64,000 nt of DNA from Blautia sp. Marseille-P3201T. Lineage in GTDB: Bacteria > Bacillota > Clostridia > Lachnospirales > Lachnospiraceae. Where the stretch lies: positions 434,001 through 498,000 of the forward strand of contig NZ_LT635470.1 in NCBI RefSeq assembly GCF_900120295.1, written 5' to 3'. The notes beneath the pieces are model-generated. The model was not told where the DNA came from and made no database searches. It saw nothing but the letters and a program-made list of their open reading frames with translations. Position 1 is the stretch's first letter. Every line of letters starts with the position of its first letter. Below are positions 8,303 to 17,582 of the stretch, piece by piece. Both the position numbers and the translations under genes were made by a program.

Positions 8303-9466
8303 TTAGCATCTTTTCAGAAGCTTGTTGATTTTTTCTGTTGTATTTCGAACTTTATTTACGGATAAGTCATGGTTTAAAATATCCATGATACTTGCCAGAT
8401 ATTTACTCATATCAGCTTCCAGATAATAAGGACGTGTAAGCAATTCAGGATTTCGGTAATTCAGATTTGTGGTAATCACGCGATAAATATAACCTTTTTC
8501 ATAATATTCATCGAATTTTTCAAGACCATCTGTGAAAAGACCGAAAGTAGTACATACGATAACACGTTTTGCTTTACGTTCTTTTAATTTTCTTGCAACA
8601 TCCAACATGCTTTCTCCGGAAGAGATCATATCATCAATGACGATAACGTCTTTTCCTTCTACGGAGTCGCCTAAAAATTCATGGGCTACAATTGGATTAC
8701 GCCCATTTACAACAGTAGAGTAATCACGACGTTTGTAGAACATACCCATGTCAACACCCAGAATATTAGAGAAGTAAACGGCTCTCTGCATAGCGCCTTC
8801 ATCAGGGCTGATGATCATTAAGTGTTCGTTGTCGATTTTAAAATCTTCAATGTTTGCACATAATGTTTTTAAGAACTGATAAGTTGGCATGAAATTATCA
8901 AATCCCGATAAAGGAATGGCGTTCTGCATACGTGGATCATGAGCGTCAAAAGTAATGATATTAGAAACGCCCATTTGAACTAATTCTTGAAGTGCCAATG
9001 CACAGTCAAGAGACTCTCTTTTGCTTCTTTTGTGCTGACGGCTTTCGTAAAGAAATGGCATGATTACGTTGATACGATGAGCTTTGCCGGCAGCAGTAGC
9101 AATAATACGTTTCAAATCCTGATAATGATCGTCTGGTGACATGTGATTTACATGTCCGCACATATTGTAAGTTAAGCTATGATTGCAGACATCCACCATA
9201 ACGAACATATCTGCGCCACGGATTGACTCGTTGATAACACCTTTGGCTTCCCCTGAACCAAAACGCGGGCAATTGCAATCAATGAGAAAGCTGTTTTCAG
9301 CATAACCCCGGAAATTTAAACCGGATTGATTGTGAGAATTTAATTCTTTTCGGAATTGTACCAGATGAGCATCTACCTGAGAAGCTAATTCAGAACAGCT
9401 TTTTAATGCTGCAATTTTAATAGGAGCCACCGGGATAGATTTTTCCAGTAAACTGATATTAACCAT
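8303..9466 (-). CDS. prs: Ribose-phosphate pyrophosphokinase
   Basis: Makes PRPP from ribose 5-phosphate and ATP for purine, pyrimidine, His, Trp and NAD synthesis. I chose ATG 9466 (MVNISLLEKS), preceded by GGAGGT; upstream in-frame Met codons reach back into the promoter. This gives 387 residues, longer than the classic 315, as in many Lachnospiraceae. The PRPP-binding loop is VIVIDDMISSGESM. MPFLYESRQHKRSKRE is the ATP flexible-loop region, and TFDAHDPRMQ carries the catalytic His/Asp area. It is a monocistronic minus-strand gene with its own promoter and shared terminator. Confidence 0.92.
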   Translation of the reverse strand: MVNISLLEKSIPVAPIKIAALKSCSELASQVDAHLVQFRKELNSHNQSGLNFRGYAENSFLIDCNCPRFGSGEAKGVINESIRGADMFVMVDVCNHSLTYNMCGHVNHMSPDDHYQDLKRIIATAAGKAHRINVIMPFLYESRQHKRSKRESLDCALALQELVQMGVSNIITFDAHDPRMQNAIPLSGFDNFMPTYQFLKTLCANIEDFKIDNEHLMIISPDEGAMQRAVYFSNILGVDMGMFYKRRDYSTVVNGRNPIVAHEFLGDSVEGKDVIVIDDMISSGESMLDVARKLKERKAKRVIVCTTFGLFTDGLEKFDEYYEKGYIYRVITTNLNYRNPELLTRPYYLEADMSKYLASIMDILNHDLSVNKVRNTTEKINKLLKRC

Positions 9467-9509
9467 AATGACCTCCATTTTAGAGTTTTTTGACATAATT
9501 ACACAATAA

Positions 9510-9539
9510 GTTATAACATTCGACACGTATGGGAGTCAA
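9510..9539 (-). promoter_or_regulatory. Promoter of prs
   Basis: On the minus strand, TTGACT (9534-9539), an 18-base spacer and TATAAC (9510-9515). Its start point near 9503 rules out the prs start codon at 9526. Confidence 0.7.
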
Positions 9540-9548
9540 GGAAAAATA

Positions 9549-9577
9549 TTGCTTTTTTCATATAATATTGGTATTAT
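9549..9577 (+). promoter_or_regulatory. Promoter of the PDZ/radical-SAM gene and der operon
   Basis: TTGCTT (9549-9554), a 17-base spacer and TATTAT (9572-9577), divergent from the prs promoter. Confidence 0.6.
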
Positions 9578-9609
9578 AGAAAATAACGGGCATTTGCAGG
9601 AGGAAAAAT

Positions 9610-10992
9610 ATGAAAAATAACCGACATAAAATAAGCCAGGTGAAAGAAGGAAGCATTGCCTGGGAGTTAGAATTAGAGCCGGGAGATGAATTAATCAGCA
9701 TCAACGGAGAAACTATAGAGGATGTTTTTGATTATCATTATCTGGTGAATGACGAATATATAGAATTGCTGGTAAGAAAACCAAGTGGGGAAGAATGGGA
9801 ACTGGAAATCGAAAAAGAATTTGAAGAAGATTTAGGTATTGAGTTTGAAAACAGCCTTATGGATGAATATCGTTCCTGCAGGAATAAATGTGTTTTCTGC
9901 TTTATTGATCAGATGCCACCGGGAATGAGAGATACCTTATATTTTAAAGATGATGACTCACGCTTATCTTTTTTACAGGGGAATTATGTAACGCTGACAA
10001 ATATGAGTGACCATGATATTGACAGAATTATTCATTATCATTTAGCGCCGATTAATATTTCTTTTCAGACGACAAATCCAACACTTCGGTGTAAAATGCT
10101 GAATAATCGCTTTGCAGGTGATATTTTCCCTAAGGTACAACGCCTGTTTGAAGCAGGAATTGAGATGAATGGACAAATTGTGCTTTGTAAAGGGTTAAAT
10201 GATAAAGAAGAGCTGGAGCGCAGTATTCGTGATTTGACACAGTATTTGCCTCACTTACGCAGTGTCTCTGTTGTTCCTGTGGGGCTCAGTAAATTCAGGG
10301 ACGGGCTGTATCCGTTAGAGCCTTTTACAAAAGACGAGGCAGCGCAGGTGATTGACACTATTGAAAACTGGCAAAAGAAAATTTTTCCTGAGTTTGGTGT
10401 ACACTTTATTCATGCCAGTGACGAATGGTATCTTCTGGCAGGAAGAGAGCTTCCGGAGGAAGATAGATATGATGGATATCTCCAATTAGAAAATGGAGTG
10501 GGAATGTTACGGCTTTTGGATGTAGAAGTGACAGAAGCGTTAGAGGAAAAAAAATCTGATGAAAGAAAGAGGAAAATTTCCTTTGCTACGGGAAGATTGG
10601 CATATCCGTATATAAAAAAATATGCAGATAAAATTACGAAAAAATTTCCTCATATAGAAATCCAAGGATATGAAATCCGAAATGATTTCTTCGGGGAACG
10701 GATTACAGTTTCCGGGCTTTTAACAGGACAAGATATTATGAAACAGCTTGCAGGGAAAGATTTGGGAGAATGCCTGTTACTTCCTTGTAATTTACTCCGA
10801 AGCGGAGAAGATGTGTTTTTAGATGATAAAACTGTAGGCGAAATGGAAACTGTTTTGAAAGTTCCTGTGCGTATTGTGGATGAGGCAGGAGCAGATTTTG
10901 TGGCGGCAGTTTTAGGAGAAGATACAGGAAAAACAAATAAAAGGAGAACAATGTATGAGCAAACCGATTGTAGCAATTGTTGGAAGGCCTAA
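9610..10992 (+). CDS. DUF512 protein: PDZ domain plus radical SAM
   Basis: 460-residue protein conserved in clostridia beside der. A PDZ-like domain (about 5-75, with [13 protein letters not shown]) is followed by a radical-SAM cluster motif C90-x3-C94-x2-C97 ([14 protein letters not shown]), then the DUF512 region and the [17 protein letters not shown] segment near the C-terminus. Function is unknown; an RNA-modification role has been suggested for relatives from domain likeness only. The start follows GGAGG. Its 3' end overlaps der by 38 bases, so translation of the two is coupled. Confidence 0.88.
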   Translation: MKNNRHKISQVKEGSIAWELELEPGDELISINGETIEDVFDYHYLVNDEYIELLVRKPSGEEWELEIEKEFEEDLGIEFENSLMDEYRSCRNKCVFCFIDQMPPGMRDTLYFKDDDSRLSFLQGNYVTLTNMSDHDIDRIIHYHLAPINISFQTTNPTLRCKMLNNRFAGDIFPKVQRLFEAGIEMNGQIVLCKGLNDKEELERSIRDLTQYLPHLRSVSVVPVGLSKFRDGLYPLEPFTKDEAAQVIDTIENWQKKIFPEFGVHFIHASDEWYLLAGRELPEEDRYDGYLQLENGVGMLRLLDVEVTEALEEKKSDERKRKISFATGRLAYPYIKKYADKITKKFPHIEIQGYEIRNDFFGERITVSGLLTGQDIMKQLAGKDLGECLLLPCNLLRSGEDVFLDDKTVGEMETVLKVPVRIVDEAGADFVAAVLGEDTGKTNKRRTMYEQTDCSNCWKA

Positions 10993-12280
10993 TGTAGGAA
11001 AATCAACACTTTTTAATGCCCTTGCAGGGGAAAAGATTTCAATTGTAAAGGATACACCGGGAGTTACAAGAGATAGAATTTATGCAGAAGTAACATGGCT
11101 GGATAAAAGTTTTACCATGATTGATACCGGAGGAATTGAACCGGAGAGTAAAGATATTATTCTCTCTCAGATGAGGGAGCAGGCACAGATTGCTATTGAT
11201 ACTGCAGATGTTATTATTTTTATGACGGATGTGCGTCAAGGTCTGGTAGATGCAGACGCAAAGGTAGCAGATATGCTTCGAAGAAGTAAAAAACCTGTGG
11301 TTTTAGTTGTAAATAAGGTGGACAGTTTCCAGAAATTTATGATGGATACTTATGAATTTTATAATTTGGGAATTGGCGAACCTGTACCTATTTCTGCTGC
11401 GTCTATGCTGGGGCTGGGGGATATGCTGGAAAAAGTTGTAGAGCATTTCGATGATAATGCGCAAAATGATGAGGAAGATGAAATTCCGAAAATTGCAGTG
11501 GTAGGAAAACCGAATGTAGGGAAATCTTCTCTGATTAATAAAATTTTAGGGGAAGACAGAGTGATTGTTTCTAATATTGCAGGAACAACCAGAGATGCCA
11601 TTGATACAAAAGTTACCTATCAGGGAAAGGAATATACTTTTATTGATACGGCAGGCCTTCGCAGAAAAAATAAGATTAAAGAAGAATTGGAACGTTATAG
11701 CATCATTCGTACTGTAACTGCTGTAGAAAGAGCAGATGTGGTGGTTATGATGATTGATGCAACAGAGGGTGTTACAGAGCAGGATGCCAAAATTGCAGGA
11801 ATTGCTCATGACAGAGGAAAAGGTGTCGTAATTGCCGTAAACAAATGGGATGCCATTGAAAAGAATGATAAAACCATTTATAAGTTTACAAATAAAGTAA
11901 GAGAAACACTTTCTTATATGCCTTATGCTGAGATTATGTTTATTTCTGCACATACAGGACAGAGAATTCCAAAATTATTTGAAACTATCGATATGGTTCT
12001 GGAAAATCAGACTCTTCGTATTCAGACCGGAGTCTTAAATGAAATTATTACAGAAGCTACTGCTCTTCAACAGCCACCTTCTGATAAAGGAAAACGTCTG
12101 AAAATTTTCTATACCACACAGGTTGCAGTAAAACCGCCTACCTTTGTTATTTTTGTAAATGATAAAGAATTAATGCATTTTTCTTATGTAAGATATCTGG
12201 AAAATAAAATCAGAGAAGCATTTGGATTTAAAGGAACTTCACTGAAATTTATTATTCGTGAGCGAAAAGAAGGAGAATAG
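10955..12280 (+). CDS. der: Ribosome biogenesis GTPase Der (EngA)
   Basis: Double-domain GTPase for 50S assembly; 441 residues, usual length. The first G domain has [25 protein letters not shown] and VNKVD. The second has [28 protein letters not shown] and VNKWD. A KH-like C-terminal domain ends in [14 protein letters not shown]. The start lies inside the 3' end of the DUF512 gene, and AAGGAGAA precedes it. plsY follows after 5 bases. Confidence 0.97.
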   Translation: MSKPIVAIVGRPNVGKSTLFNALAGEKISIVKDTPGVTRDRIYAEVTWLDKSFTMIDTGGIEPESKDIILSQMREQAQIAIDTADVIIFMTDVRQGLVDADAKVADMLRRSKKPVVLVVNKVDSFQKFMMDTYEFYNLGIGEPVPISAASMLGLGDMLEKVVEHFDDNAQNDEEDEIPKIAVVGKPNVGKSSLINKILGEDRVIVSNIAGTTRDAIDTKVTYQGKEYTFIDTAGLRRKNKIKEELERYSIIRTVTAVERADVVVMMIDATEGVTEQDAKIAGIAHDRGKGVVIAVNKWDAIEKNDKTIYKFTNKVRETLSYMPYAEIMFISAHTGQRIPKLFETIDMVLENQTLRIQTGVLNEIITEATALQQPPSDKGKRLKIFYTTQVAVKPPTFVIFVNDKELMHFSYVRYLENKIREAFGFKGTSLKFIIRERKEGE

Positions 12281-12285
12281 AGAAA

Positions 12286-12930
12286 ATGTTAGCGCGGATG
12301 ATTTGTCTGGTAATCGGCTATGTATGTGGGTTGTTTCAGACATCCTACATCTATGGAAAGAAAAACGGAATTGATATACGTGAACATGGAAGCGGAAATG
12401 CGGGAAGTACCAATGCGTTGAGAACACTTGGGAAAAAGGCAGGAGCTTTAACGCTGTTAGGCGATTGCTTGAAATGTGTAGTGGCAATTTTTATTGCCAA
12501 GTTACTTTTCGCTTCTCATCAGGGAGAGGATTTGCTTCTGTTAGAATTATACGCGGGAGCAGGATGTATTTTAGGACATAATTTCCCATTCTATCTAAAA
12601 TTTAAAGGCGGAAAGGGAATTGCAGCATCAGTGGGGCTTTTACTTGCCTTTGACTGGAGGCTGTTTCTGATTTGTGCTGTTTTATTTTTTGGGGCATTTT
12701 TCCTTACGCATTATGTATCCCTGGGATCTTTGCTGGCATACTTTGGATTTGTAGCAGCACTTATTATTTTTGGACAAATGGGAACTTATGACTGTACACA
12801 GCCTGCATTGTATGAGATGTATGGTGTGGCAGTAGCATTAATGCTTCTTGCATATTGGCGGCATAGACAGAATATTGTTCGTTTAATACACGGAAACGAA
12901 AATAAAATTTTTCTGGGGAAAAAGAGGTAG
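12286..12930 (+). CDS. plsY: Glycerol-3-phosphate acyltransferase PlsY
   Basis: Integral membrane enzyme that moves an acyl group from acyl-phosphate to glycerol 3-phosphate, the first step of phospholipid synthesis. 214 residues with about five membrane spans. Family motifs are GSGNAGSTNALRTLGKK, GHNFPFYLKFKGGKGIA and the loop before FLTHYVSLGS. It sits in a der-plsY-gpsA operon; GpsA supplies its substrate, and this triplet is conserved in Firmicutes. Confidence 0.95.
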   Translation: MLARMICLVIGYVCGLFQTSYIYGKKNGIDIREHGSGNAGSTNALRTLGKKAGALTLLGDCLKCVVAIFIAKLLFASHQGEDLLLLELYAGAGCILGHNFPFYLKFKGGKGIAASVGLLLAFDWRLFLICAVLFFGAFFLTHYVSLGSLLAYFGFVAALIIFGQMGTYDCTQPALYEMYGVAVALMLLAYWRHRQNIVRLIHGNENKIFLGKKR

Positions 12931-12936
12931 AAGCTT

Positions 12937-13953
12937 ATGAGTAAAGTAAGTGTAATTGGGGCAGGAAGCTGGGGTACGGCTCTGGCAATTCTTTTGGAGA
13001 AAAACGGACATCAGGTGACTCTGTGGTCGCACAGGGAAGAAGAGGCTGAAAAGCTGGCGAAAAGCAGAGAGCATAAATCAAAGCTGCCGGGGGTACATAT
13101 ACCGGAAGGAATTGCAATCACCGGGGATTTAGAAGAGGCTCTGAAAGAAAAAGAGGTTATTGTTTTTGCAGTACCTTCTGTAGCGGTACGCAGCACGGCG
13201 AAAAAAGTCAGCCCTTATGTGAACGAAGGGCAATTGATTGTAAATGTGGCAAAGGGAATAGAAGAGTCTACTTTGATGACGCTTACCGATATCATTGAAG
13301 AAGAAATTCCCGGGGCAAAGGGCTGTGTGTTATCCGGCCCCAGTCATGCAGAGGAAGTAAGCCGAGGGCTTCCTACAACTTGTGTGGTTGGCGCAAAGGA
13401 TAAAGAAACAGCGGAGTTTTTACAGAATATTTTTATGAGTCCTGTATTTCGTGTTTATATCAGTCCGGATATCCTGGGTATTGAGCTGGGCGGCGCACTG
13501 AAAAATGTAATTGCACTGGCAGCGGGAACAGCAGATGGACTGGGATATGGTGATAATACAAAGGCTGCATTAATTACAAGAGGAATTACAGAGATTGCCC
13601 GTCTGGGTATTGCCATGGGTGCAAGAGCAGATACTTTTTATGGCTTGTCGGGTATTGGTGATTTAATTGTGACTTGCGCCAGCAAGCATAGCAGGAATAG
13701 AAAAGCCGGCTATCTTATGGGACAGGGGAGAAATATGTATCAGGCTATGGATGAGGTTAATATGGTAGTGGAAGGTGTATATTCTGCCAAGGCAGGTCTT
13801 GCGCTGTCGAAAAAATATAACGTTGAAATGCCTATTATTGAACAGGTAAATAAAGTACTCTTTGAAGGAAAGGCACCGGCAGAAGCAGTGAAAGAACTAA
13901 TGGTGCGAGATAAGAAGATTGAGTCCTGGGACAGTACGTGGACAATGGAATAA
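12937..13953 (+). CDS. gpsA: NAD(P)-dependent glycerol-3-phosphate dehydrogenase
   Basis: Reduces dihydroxyacetone phosphate to sn-glycerol 3-phosphate for PlsY. 338 residues. The N-terminal Rossmann motif is VIGAGSWGTALAI. LSGPSHAEEVSRGLPT, ELGGALKNVIALAAG (with the catalytic Lys) and GLSGIGDLIVTC are canonical. It is the last gene of the operon, with a terminator 5 bases downstream of the stop. Confidence 0.97.
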   Translation: MSKVSVIGAGSWGTALAILLEKNGHQVTLWSHREEEAEKLAKSREHKSKLPGVHIPEGIAITGDLEEALKEKEVIVFAVPSVAVRSTAKKVSPYVNEGQLIVNVAKGIEESTLMTLTDIIEEEIPGAKGCVLSGPSHAEEVSRGLPTTCVVGAKDKETAEFLQNIFMSPVFRVYISPDILGIELGGALKNVIALAAGTADGLGYGDNTKAALITRGITEIARLGIAMGARADTFYGLSGIGDLIVTCASKHSRNRKAGYLMGQGRNMYQAMDEVNMVVEGVYSAKAGLALSKKYNVEMPIIEQVNKVLFEGKAPAEAVKELMVRDKKIESWDSTWTME

Positions 13954-13957
13954 AAAT

Positions 13958-14001
13958 AGAGAAGCTGCATATTTATGTGATATGTAGCTTCTCTGTTTTT
14001 T
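13958..14001 (+). terminator. Intrinsic terminator after gpsA
   Basis: AGAGAAGCT-CATAT pairs with ATATG-AGCTTCTCT, followed by G and six T. Confidence 0.88.
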
Positions 14002-14005
14002 GTTT

Positions 14006-14049
14006 CATAGGAAATGGCATCCTATGAAACGAAAAATGCTCCGCAAGGA
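14006..14049 (+). repeat. Small dispersed repeat, copy 1
   Basis: CATAG-N11-CTATG, then 5 bases, then AAAAATGCTCCGCAAGGA. The same module, with the same 11-base spacing and an identical 18-base tail, lies at 59918-59960 on the opposite strand. Here the palindrome is longer (GTTTCATAGGA with TCCTATGAAAC, 14002-14030). The flanking 14050-14106 is also palindrome-rich (AAAATGA with TCATTTT). Confidence 0.6.
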
Positions 14050-14106
14050 TGCGCAGCTCGCAAAAATGAAATTATCATTTTGTGAACCGCTCGCGCGCAA
14101 TCTTTC

Positions 14107-14940
14107 TTATAAATAAGGCACCATGTCTTCGGGAACGCCGGTAATACGCTGTCCGGTATTCATGGCAGAAATAGCGGACATTTCTTCTTCGGTTAAAGAA
14201 AAATCGAATATTTTGCTGTTTTCTTCGATATGATTTTTCTGCCCTGATTTAGGAATGACAGAAATATTTTGCTGGACAAGCCAGCGAAGTCCGATTTGTG
14301 CAGGTGTCTTTTGGTGTTGCTTTCCGATTTCGATCATTAAAGGACTATTTGCATAAGCGCCCCTGGCGAGAGGTGCATAAGCCTGAATGGCAATTCCATT
14401 CGTCTGACAATAAGAAATAAGTTCCGGGTTCTGGAAAAGAGGATGCATTTCTATTTGATTGACAGCAGGAGTAATATCAGATGCTTCTTTTAATAGTTCC
14501 AAATCATGTATGGAAAAGTTTGAAACACCAATAGATTTTATTACACCGGAAGACTGTAATTTCTCAAAAACCTGCCAGGTATTGCAGAAACAGCCGGGTA
14601 CAGGCCAGTGGATTAAATATAAGTCTAAATAATCCAATCCTAATCTTTCCAGACTGCGATAGAAACTATCTTCAATATTTCCGATACGCTGTGCGGTATT
14701 CCAGAGCTTTGTAGTAATAAATAATTCACTGCGTGGGATGGAAAGAGCCTTGATTGCTCTTCCGATACCTTCTTCGTTTTTATAAAAAGAAGCTGTGTCA
14801 ATCAGATGATAGCCACAGGAAAATGCTTCCAGAATTCCCTGTTTTAATTCCGTGTCATCTAATGTTTTATATGCGCCAAGTCCTAATAAGGGCATTTCTC
14901 TTGTGTCGTTTAATTGGATGATGTGATTGCCGAAAGACAT
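14107..14940 (-). CDS. Aldo/keto reductase
   Basis: NADPH-dependent reductase of the AKR5-like group, 277 residues. The catalytic tetrad is visible: Asp in LIDTASFY, Tyr in ASFYKNEEGIG, Lys in FITTKLWN, His in LYLIHWPVPG. The C-terminal SVIPKSGQKNHIEEN binds the cofactor phosphate. GGAGG lies 7 bases before the ATG. It is a single-gene unit with an extended -10 promoter. The substrate cannot be told from sequence; relatives reduce 2,5-diketogluconate or methylglyoxal. Confidence 0.9.
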   Translation of the reverse strand: MSFGNHIIQLNDTREMPLLGLGAYKTLDDTELKQGILEAFSCGYHLIDTASFYKNEEGIGRAIKALSIPRSELFITTKLWNTAQRIGNIEDSFYRSLERLGLDYLDLYLIHWPVPGCFCNTWQVFEKLQSSGVIKSIGVSNFSIHDLELLKEASDITPAVNQIEMHPLFQNPELISYCQTNGIAIQAYAPLARGAYANSPLMIEIGKQHQKTPAQIGLRWLVQQNISVIPKSGQKNHIEENSKIFDFSLTEEEMSAISAMNTGQRITGVPEDMVPYL

Positions 14941-14966
14941 ATAAAAACCTCCTTGTAGTTAAAAAC

Positions 14967-14997
14967 AGTATAACATGAAAATATGAAGAATGTACAA
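14967..14997 (-). promoter_or_regulatory. Promoter of the aldo/keto reductase gene
   Basis: On the minus strand, TTGTAC (14992-14997) and an extended -10, TG-T-TATACT (14967-14972), 19 bases apart. Confidence 0.55.
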
Positions 14998-15189
14998 CGT
15001 TTTTATTAAATTTTGGCATTGATAAAAGATTGTTCAAAAACCTACAAAATATGAAAAAAACAAAAGCAGTACAAAAAGAACAAAAGTAAGGCGTTGGAGC
15101 TATTGAACAAAAACAACAAAAAGTTAAGCAAATAAGGGAAGATATTGAAAATATTTACAGGTTGGACGGAGAAAAAAACATAAAATATC

Positions 15190-15218
15190 TTGATAAAAAT
15201 AATGAAACCATGTATAAT
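15190..15218 (+). promoter_or_regulatory. Promoter heading the acetogenesis island
   Basis: TTGATA (15190-15195), a 17-base spacer and TATAAT (15213-15218). The 14941-15189 stretch before it is A-rich and shows nothing else I can name beyond the divergent reductase promoter. The start site near 15225 excludes an earlier start codon for the His-rich gene. Confidence 0.8.
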
Positions 15219-15288
15219 GAAGTTAATTGATAAATTATTGTCATTCAGTGCGCAAAAATATAAAAAGGCGCATAGAAAGGATGGAAAA

Positions 15289-15609
15289 ATGCATTTAATT
15301 AAAGATGAAAATGGGAATGTGATTCCTCATGGCGGTGAACATCATCATCATGAGCATGAACATTGTGGCAGCTGTAATAGTGATTGCCAGGGAAGCTGTA
15401 CTGATGAAGTGGTAGCTTTATTAAATTATATGTTATCACACAATGAGCATCATGCAGAAGAATTGGATCAGATGGCAGAAAACCTGGAAAAATTAGGTAT
15501 GTCAGATGCTGCAAAATCCGTTAAAGAAGGTGTTGCGGATTTTAAAAAAGGTAATATGCGTTTGGGACTGGCCCTGACACTTGTTAAGGAACATTTAAAG
15601 GAGGCTTAA
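15289..15609 (+). CDS. Small His/Cys-rich protein, candidate metal (nickel) carrier
   Basis: 106 residues from ATG 15289, after GAAAGGAT; an in-frame ATG at 15232 has no ribosome site. After MHLIKDENGNVIPHGG comes a metal-binding stretch, residues 18-37, with six His and four Cys (C26, C29, C33, C37). Residues 40-106 look alpha-helical and predict a small helical bundle (LLNYMLSHNEHHAEELDQMA). I recognise no named family. It sits 2 bases upstream of cooT and heads the CO dehydrogenase/ACS genes. This suggests nickel storage or delivery, comparable in idea to the unrelated His-rich CooJ of Rhodospirillum. Cobalt or zinc cannot be excluded. Confidence 0.75.
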   Translation: MHLIKDENGNVIPHGGEHHHHEHEHCGSCNSDCQGSCTDEVVALLNYMLSHNEHHAEELDQMAENLEKLGMSDAAKSVKEGVADFKKGNMRLGLALTLVKEHLKEA

Positions 15610-15611
15610 AT

Positions 15612-15794
15612 ATGTGTCTTGCAACTGTTCAAAAAGAAAGTGATAATACTGTTATTTGCAAAATGGTAAGTCGTATTGATGTAGAAGGAGAAAATGTTAT
15701 TCTTCGTGATATCATGGGCGAAAAAACAGTAATAAAAGGGAAAATCCTTATGGTGGATTTGGCGAACAGCATTGTAAAGCTGGATTGCGAATAA
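15612..15794 (+). CDS. cooT: CooT family nickel-binding protein
   Basis: 60-residue protein that starts MCLATV, the CooT signature in which Cys2 at the N-terminus binds Ni(II). The rest (VSRIDVEGENVILRDIMGE, then GKILMVDLANSIVKLD) matches the small all-beta CooT fold. CooT assists maturation of the nickel CO dehydrogenase in Rhodospirillum rubrum. It starts 2 bases after the His-rich gene and precedes metF by 61 bases. The family is clear; the role here is inferred from the nearby cooS. Confidence 0.85.
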   Translation: MCLATVQKESDNTVICKMVSRIDVEGENVILRDIMGEKTVIKGKILMVDLANSIVKLDCE

Positions 15795-15855
15795 GATTTT
15801 AAAGGGTAACACCTTAAAATAATATAATATTTTTTTAATGCGGAGGTACAAACTT

Positions 15856-16773
15856 ATGAAATTATCAGATGCAATGAGAGAGAAAATGCTCCTTTCTTTT
15901 GAGCTTTTCCCACCAAAAACAGACAAAGGTATGGAAAATCTTCCTGGAACAATTGAACATTTATGTAAGTATAAACCAGAATATATTTCCTGTACATACG
16001 GAGCCGGCGGAACAAACGTTGGTAAAAACATGGATGTATGTAAAATGATTAAAGATGCAGGAACAACTCCTGTTACACATTTTACATGTATTGGAAACAC
16101 AGCAGAAGGTATTAAAGAACAGCTTCAGAATTACCTGGATAATGGCGTGGATCATATGCTGGCTCTTCGTGGAGACCTTCCATTTGGATGGACAGGAACA
16201 GGCGGTGATTTCGCTTACGCAACAGACTTAGTTGCTTATGTTCGTAAAGAATTTGGCGATAAAATTGAAATCGCAGTTGCAGGTTCACCAGAAGGACATA
16301 TTTCCTGCCGTAGTTTAGAAGCTGATATCGCAGTTCTGAAACAGAAACAGGACAATGGTGCTGATTACATTATGACTCAGTTATGCTGGGATATGGAACA
16401 GTTTAAATACTGGTTAGATGCAATTCGTTGTGCCGGTATTACAATGCCTGTTGATGTAGGTATTATGCCAATTTTAGATCAGGCTGCTACAATCAATATG
16501 GCTCTGTCACGTAACGCATGTGTAATGCCACGTGAACTTTGCGAAATTATCTCCAAAAACTGGATCTTCCCAAATCCATTTGTACAGGATCCATTTGATG
16601 CAGATGTTGAAGGCAAGAAAGCAAGATTTAAAGAAGCTGGTATTGAATATACAATCAGACAGATTGATGAATACCGTGCTTGCGGTATCGATGGTATCCA
16701 TCTGTACGCATTAAATAAATGGAAAGACGTATCTGAAATTATTGATCGTTCAGGACTTCGTACATTAGTATAA
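15856..16773 (+). CDS. metF: Methylenetetrahydrofolate reductase
   Basis: Reduces methylene-THF to methyl-THF, the last step of the methyl branch. ATG 15856 follows GGAGG by 9 bases (an upstream ATG at 15838 has no site), giving 305 residues. LLSFELFPPKTDKGMENL carries the conserved Glu (E16), CTYGAGG and LALRGDLP are typical of the FAD TIM barrel, and QLCWDMEQFKYW follows. No MetV or RnfC2 partner gene is present, unlike in Acetobacterium woodii. The small size fits the single-subunit flavoprotein I recall being purified from Blautia (Peptostreptococcus) productus. Confidence 0.93.
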   Translation: MKLSDAMREKMLLSFELFPPKTDKGMENLPGTIEHLCKYKPEYISCTYGAGGTNVGKNMDVCKMIKDAGTTPVTHFTCIGNTAEGIKEQLQNYLDNGVDHMLALRGDLPFGWTGTGGDFAYATDLVAYVRKEFGDKIEIAVAGSPEGHISCRSLEADIAVLKQKQDNGADYIMTQLCWDMEQFKYWLDAIRCAGITMPVDVGIMPILDQAATINMALSRNACVMPRELCEIISKNWIFPNPFVQDPFDADVEGKKARFKEAGIEYTIRQIDEYRACGIDGIHLYALNKWKDVSEIIDRSGLRTLV

Positions 16774-16806
16774 AAAAATGTAAAACAAACATAGGAGGTG
16801 CCCTTT

Positions 16807-17577
16807 ATGGCGCATGTAATTGCAGTTGCCGGAAAAGGCGGCGTAGGTAAGACAACATTGACTGGACTTATTATTCAGTATCTGGGCGAAAAGGGCAAAG
16901 GTCCTATTCTTGCAGTAGATGCAGATGCGAATTCAAACTTAAATGAGGTGCTTGGTGTAGAAGTGGAAGCTACTCTCGGCGATGTCCGTGAAGAAGTTGC
17001 CCGCTCTGAAATGGCGAAAGATAATCCTATTCCGGCAGGAATGACAAAAGCGGATTATATGGAGTTTAAGTTTGATGATGCTTTGGTTGAGGATAAGGAT
17101 TTTGACTTGCTGGTTATGGGACGCACACAGGGAAAAGGCTGTTACTGTTTTGTAAATGGTCTTTTGCAGGCGCAGCTTCAGCGATTAGAAAAAAATTATC
17201 CGTACATTATCGTAGATAATGAAGCTGGAATGGAGCACATCAGCAGAGGTGTACTTCCCGGTATGCAAACAGCAATTCTGGTGAGTGACTGTTCCCGCAG
17301 GGGCGTACAGGCAGTAGGAAGAATTGCAAAACTGATTGAGGAATGTGATATGCATCCTCGTCAGATTGGATTGATTATTAACCGTGCACCGGGTGGCGTG
17401 CTTAATGAGGGTACAAAGCAGGAAATTGAAAATCAGGGACTTCATCTTTTGGGCGTAGTGCCTCAGGATGAAACGGTTTTTGACTATGACTGTGAAGGAA
17501 CACCTACTATTAAATTGCCGGAAGACTCTCCGGTGAAAAAAGCTATACGGGAAATAGTCGATAAGTTAGATATTTAA
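16807..17577 (+). CDS. cooC: CooC-type nickel-insertion ATPase (first copy)
   Basis: MinD-like P-loop ATPase that helps load nickel into the CO dehydrogenase C-cluster or the ACS A-cluster. The start is ATG 16807, 9 bases after AGGAGG; the GTG at 16798 lies inside that site. 256 residues. The deviant Walker A is GKGGVGKTT (9-17), the Ni-binding C-x-C is C112-Y-C114 (GKGCYCFVNGLL), and VDNEAGMEHISRG is the family's Walker B region. It lies upstream of cooS across a structured leader. Confidence 0.92.
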   Translation: MAHVIAVAGKGGVGKTTLTGLIIQYLGEKGKGPILAVDADANSNLNEVLGVEVEATLGDVREEVARSEMAKDNPIPAGMTKADYMEFKFDDALVEDKDFDLLVMGRTQGKGCYCFVNGLLQAQLQRLEKNYPYIIVDNEAGMEHISRGVLPGMQTAILVSDCSRRGVQAVGRIAKLIEECDMHPRQIGLIINRAPGGVLNEGTKQEIENQGLHLLGVVPQDETVFDYDCEGTPTIKLPEDSPVKKAIREIVDKLDI

Positions 17578-17582
17578 AGCGT

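Noticed and set aside
15190-15288. Longer N-terminus for the His-rich protein starting at 15190
   Set aside because: The segment contains the consensus promoter itself, so it cannot be translated from that transcript. ATG 15289 has a ribosome site.
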